From positions 1 through 15,913 of the forward strand of contig JAIVGU010000003.1 in NCBI GenBank assembly GCA_020201445.1: a stretch of DNA of 15,913 nt, read 5' to 3'. A program made the translations under genes and the position numbers. Below the pieces are notes generated by a model. The model was not told where the DNA came from, ran no database searches, and worked only from the letters and a program-made list of their open reading frames with translations. How positions within the stretch are numbered: position 1 is the first letter of the stretch; every line of letters begins with the position of its first letter. This DNA is from Halobacteriales archaeon. Lineage in GTDB: Archaea; Thermoplasmatota; E2; JACPAO01; JAHFTW01. Of the stretch, positions 13,974-15,913 are shown piece by piece.

Positions 13974-15836
13974 ATGCGACCCGCCGCGTGGCTTGCGGCC
14001 CTGCTGCTCTCCCTCCCCGCCGCCGTCCCGGTGGCGCTCGCGGGCCCCAGCCTGCCCAGCTCCGGCCCCGTCCACGTCGTCGCCCTCGCGGTGGAGGACA
14101 CCGGCAACGGCTTCGTGGGCACCGCCGCCGACGTCGAGGCCACGGCGCTGGGCGGCGGCTCGGGCAGGGTCTACCTCTCCACCAAGCCGCTGGCGCAGAC
14201 CGATTTCCAGGGCTCCGCCCGCTTGGCGGCGCAGGTGGCCGGCGACACCCTCGGGGTCGACTGGTCGCGGCAGGACTACCTCGTCTCGTTCCGCAGCGGC
14301 AGCACCATCATCGGCGGCCCCTCGGCTGGCGCCGACATGACGCTCGCCCTCGCCGTCGCGCTGCACAACCTGCTCCACCCCGAGGACGGGTGGACGCTCG
14401 ACGACACCGTGGCGGCGACCGGCACCATCAACCCCGACGGCACCATCGGCCCCGTCGGCGGCGTCCCGGCCAAGGCGGAGGGCGCCGCGCAGGCGGGCAT
14501 CCGGACCTTCCTCTATCCGGCGGGGCTCGACGTGGCGCCCACGCAGCAGTCCACGCCGCAGGGCCCCCGCACCGTGCAGGTGGACATGGCCCAGCACTGC
14601 GCCGACCTCGGCATCGCCTGCCACAGCGTCTCCACGCTCACGGAGCTGCTGGAGGAGGCCGCCCACGTCCACCTCGCCACCCGCGATGTCGCGGTGCCCG
14701 GCACCACCGACTACGCCGCGCTGCTGTCGCCCTCCGTGACGGCGCAGGTGGAGGCGCTCTCCGGCCGCGTCGACCGCGCCGCCGCCGACCCGCAGGTGGC
14801 GCGGCTGAACGCGCAGGGGAAGGCGCAGGTGGACGCCCAGGTCCAGGCGGCGCGCGACGAGCTGGCTAAGGCGCAGCAGGCATTCAGCGATGGGCGCTAC
14901 TACGCCAGCGCGACGGAGGCGTTCAAGGGCGCCATCGCGGTGGGCCGCGCCGAGAACCTCACCCGTTTCCACGCCGCCCCGAACGCCAACCGGGAGGCCG
15001 TGGTGGCGGACGCCAACGCGGGTTGCGCCGCCGTCGCGCAGCAGGCCAACGCCCTGGTGCAGGGCCTCAGGCCCGACCACCTCAACGCCGTCTACGCCAT
15101 CGGGGCGGCGCAGGACCGCGCCCAGGAAGCCAACGCGCTCCTGGCGCAGGCCCGGTCGCAGCACGACCAGGGGCTGTGGGGCGAGAGCCTCGCCAGCAGC
15201 GCCTTCTGCGCCGAGAGGGCCCGCACCGTGGGCTGGTGGGCCAGCCTGCGCGACCTCTTCCCCGCGGGGCCGGCGGTCCCGGACCTGCAGGACCTGGCGC
15301 AGGCGGAGGTGGACCAGGCCAACGACCTGGTGAGCTACGCCCAGGCGGTCCTCCAGGGCCAGGCGGGGGAGGCGCAGGCGCGGCTCGACCAGGCCCGGGT
15401 GCAGATGCAGGCGGGCCGCCTCGCCGCCGCCATCCTGGCCGCCGCCGACGCGCAGAGCCTTGCCAGCGTCGCCATGCAGACCGGCGGCGGAGGCGGCACG
15501 GTCCCGCCCAGCGTCCTGGCCGCCGCGCAGCAGGGGGCCGCCCGCGCCATCGCCCGCGCCCGCGCTGGCGGCGCCGAGCCGATGCTCCCGGTCAGCATGG
15601 TCGAGCTGGCGCAGGGGCAGGACCAGGGACCCATCAGCCTGCAGGAGTACTGGTCGGCGCGCAACCTGGCGCTGCTGCACATCCCACCGGCCGGGCAGGA
15701 GGTCGGCGCGAGCCGCGTCCCCTTCGGCGCCTACGACGGCGGCGTGCTGCTCTCCTTCCTGGGCATCGGGCTCGTGGTGGGGCTGGCCGCCTCCACCCTC
15801 GTCGTGGTCGCCGTCACGGCGCGACGCCCCAGGTGA
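13974..15836 (+). CDS. Membrane-tethered extracellular Lon-type (S16) serine protease with helical stalk
   Basis: The protein has 620 residues. The signal peptide is about residues 1-23 (ending ALA-GPS). Residues 31-205 form an S16 protease domain. The nucleophile is S117 in GGPSAGADMTLALAVA and the general base is K167 in GPVGGVPAKAEGAAQAG, after the typical TGTINPDGTIGPVGG strand. No AAA+ ATPase domain is present. I recall archaeal secreted Lon-like proteases (the COG1750-type group) with this layout. Residues about 230-530 are Ala/Gln/Glu-rich and almost certainly helical, with repeated segments such as LAKAQQAFSDGRYYASATEAF and NALLAQARSQHDQGLWGESLA. They look like a stalk or coiled-coil bundle. 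One membrane helix (about 591-614) and tail TARRPR anchor the C-terminus. The ATG at 13974 is followed at once by the signal. The gene is divergent from a small anchored surface protein, and its 3' end overlaps the next gene. Confidence 0.9.
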   Translation: MRPAAWLAALLLSLPAAVPVALAGPSLPSSGPVHVVALAVEDTGNGFVGTAADVEATALGGGSGRVYLSTKPLAQTDFQGSARLAAQVAGDTLGVDWSRQDYLVSFRSGSTIIGGPSAGADMTLALAVALHNLLHPEDGWTLDDTVAATGTINPDGTIGPVGGVPAKAEGAAQAGIRTFLYPAGLDVAPTQQSTPQGPRTVQVDMAQHCADLGIACHSVSTLTELLEEAAHVHLATRDVAVPGTTDYAALLSPSVTAQVEALSGRVDRAAADPQVARLNAQGKAQVDAQVQAARDELAKAQQAFSDGRYYASATEAFKGAIAVGRAENLTRFHAAPNANREAVVADANAGCAAVAQQANALVQGLRPDHLNAVYAIGAAQDRAQEANALLAQARSQHDQGLWGESLASSAFCAERARTVGWWASLRDLFPAGPAVPDLQDLAQAEVDQANDLVSYAQAVLQGQAGEAQARLDQARVQMQAGRLAAAILAAADAQSLASVAMQTGGGGGTVPPSVLAAAQQGAARAIARARAGGAEPMLPVSMVELAQGQDQGPISLQEYWSARNLALLHIPPAGQEVGASRVPFGAYDGGVLLSFLGIGLVVGLAASTLVVVAVTARRPR

Positions 15837-15913
15837 GCCACGCCGCCAGGGGGAGGAGCGGCAGGACGCAGAGCGCGACCCGGGCGAAGGGCCAGAACCG
15901 CACCTCCACGCCG
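15814..15913 (-). CDS. C-terminus of a membrane protein (5' part beyond the window)
   Basis: The minus-strand frame open from the right edge ends with TGA at 15816-15814. It reads a hydrophobic tail: EVRFWPFARV, CVLPLLPLAAWLTWG, AP. Every one of its visible 32 codons ends in G or C, as in the certain genes here, and the segment looks like a final membrane helix. It is convergent with the protease gene and overlaps its last 23 bp. The piece is too short to assign a family. Confidence 0.55.
   Translation of the reverse strand, partial: GVEVRFWPFARVALCVLPLLPLAAWLTWGVAP

Overview
The window looks like high-GC archaeal DNA. Four things point to archaea. There is a KptA of the archaeal type with an N-terminal Cys/His zinc knuckle. 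There is a cell-surface Lon-type (S16) serine protease of a kind I know mainly from archaea. The tRNA-Cys has no encoded CCA end. Several first genes have no Shine-Dalgarno sequence, but have an A/T-rich box about 24-29 nt upstream of the start codon, as in leaderless archaeal mRNAs. Codons are almost saturated for G/C at the third position, so long antisense shadow ORFs occur everywhere. A high-GC Thermoplasmatota-like or other euryarchaeal lineage is my guess; the sequence alone does not settle it. No rRNA, CRISPR array, transposase or integrase is visible.

Layout. Positions 1-706 (minus): tRNA-Cys followed 5 nt later by kptA, which runs off the left edge. Positions 848-4103 (minus): three genes for exported proteins of unknown role (an Ig-like secreted protein, a C-terminally anchored surface protein, and a lipoprotein with a carboxypeptidase-regulatory-like domain); the last two overlap by 4 bp. 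Positions 4302-6412 (minus): a membrane-bound HdrD/EtfD-like iron-sulfur oxidoreductase, broken by an internal deletion that shifts the frame. Positions 6551-7297 (minus): a zinc metalloprotease lipoprotein. Positions 7436-10260 (minus): an MFS transporter translationally coupled to an LVIVD-type beta-propeller lipoprotein. Positions 10261-10796: a 536-bp divergent gap full of perfect palindromes and bounded by two inverted copies of one hairpin. Positions 10797-13064 (plus): a CPA2 cation/proton antiporter with two C-terminal TrkA_C-like domains. Positions 13149-13853 (minus) and 13974-15836 (plus): a divergent pair, a C-terminally anchored surface protein and the membrane-tethered S16 protease. 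Positions 15814-15913 (minus): the last residues of a membrane protein whose stop lies inside the protease gene.

Taken together, most genes act at the cell envelope: surface proteins, two putative surface proteases, lipoproteins, transporters and an electron-transfer enzyme. Three intergenic gaps contain related hairpin elements, each a few bases beyond a stop codon. These elements, the palindrome cassette at 10300-10748, the tRNA-Cys/kptA junction and the damaged oxidoreductase are the observations most worth a second look.
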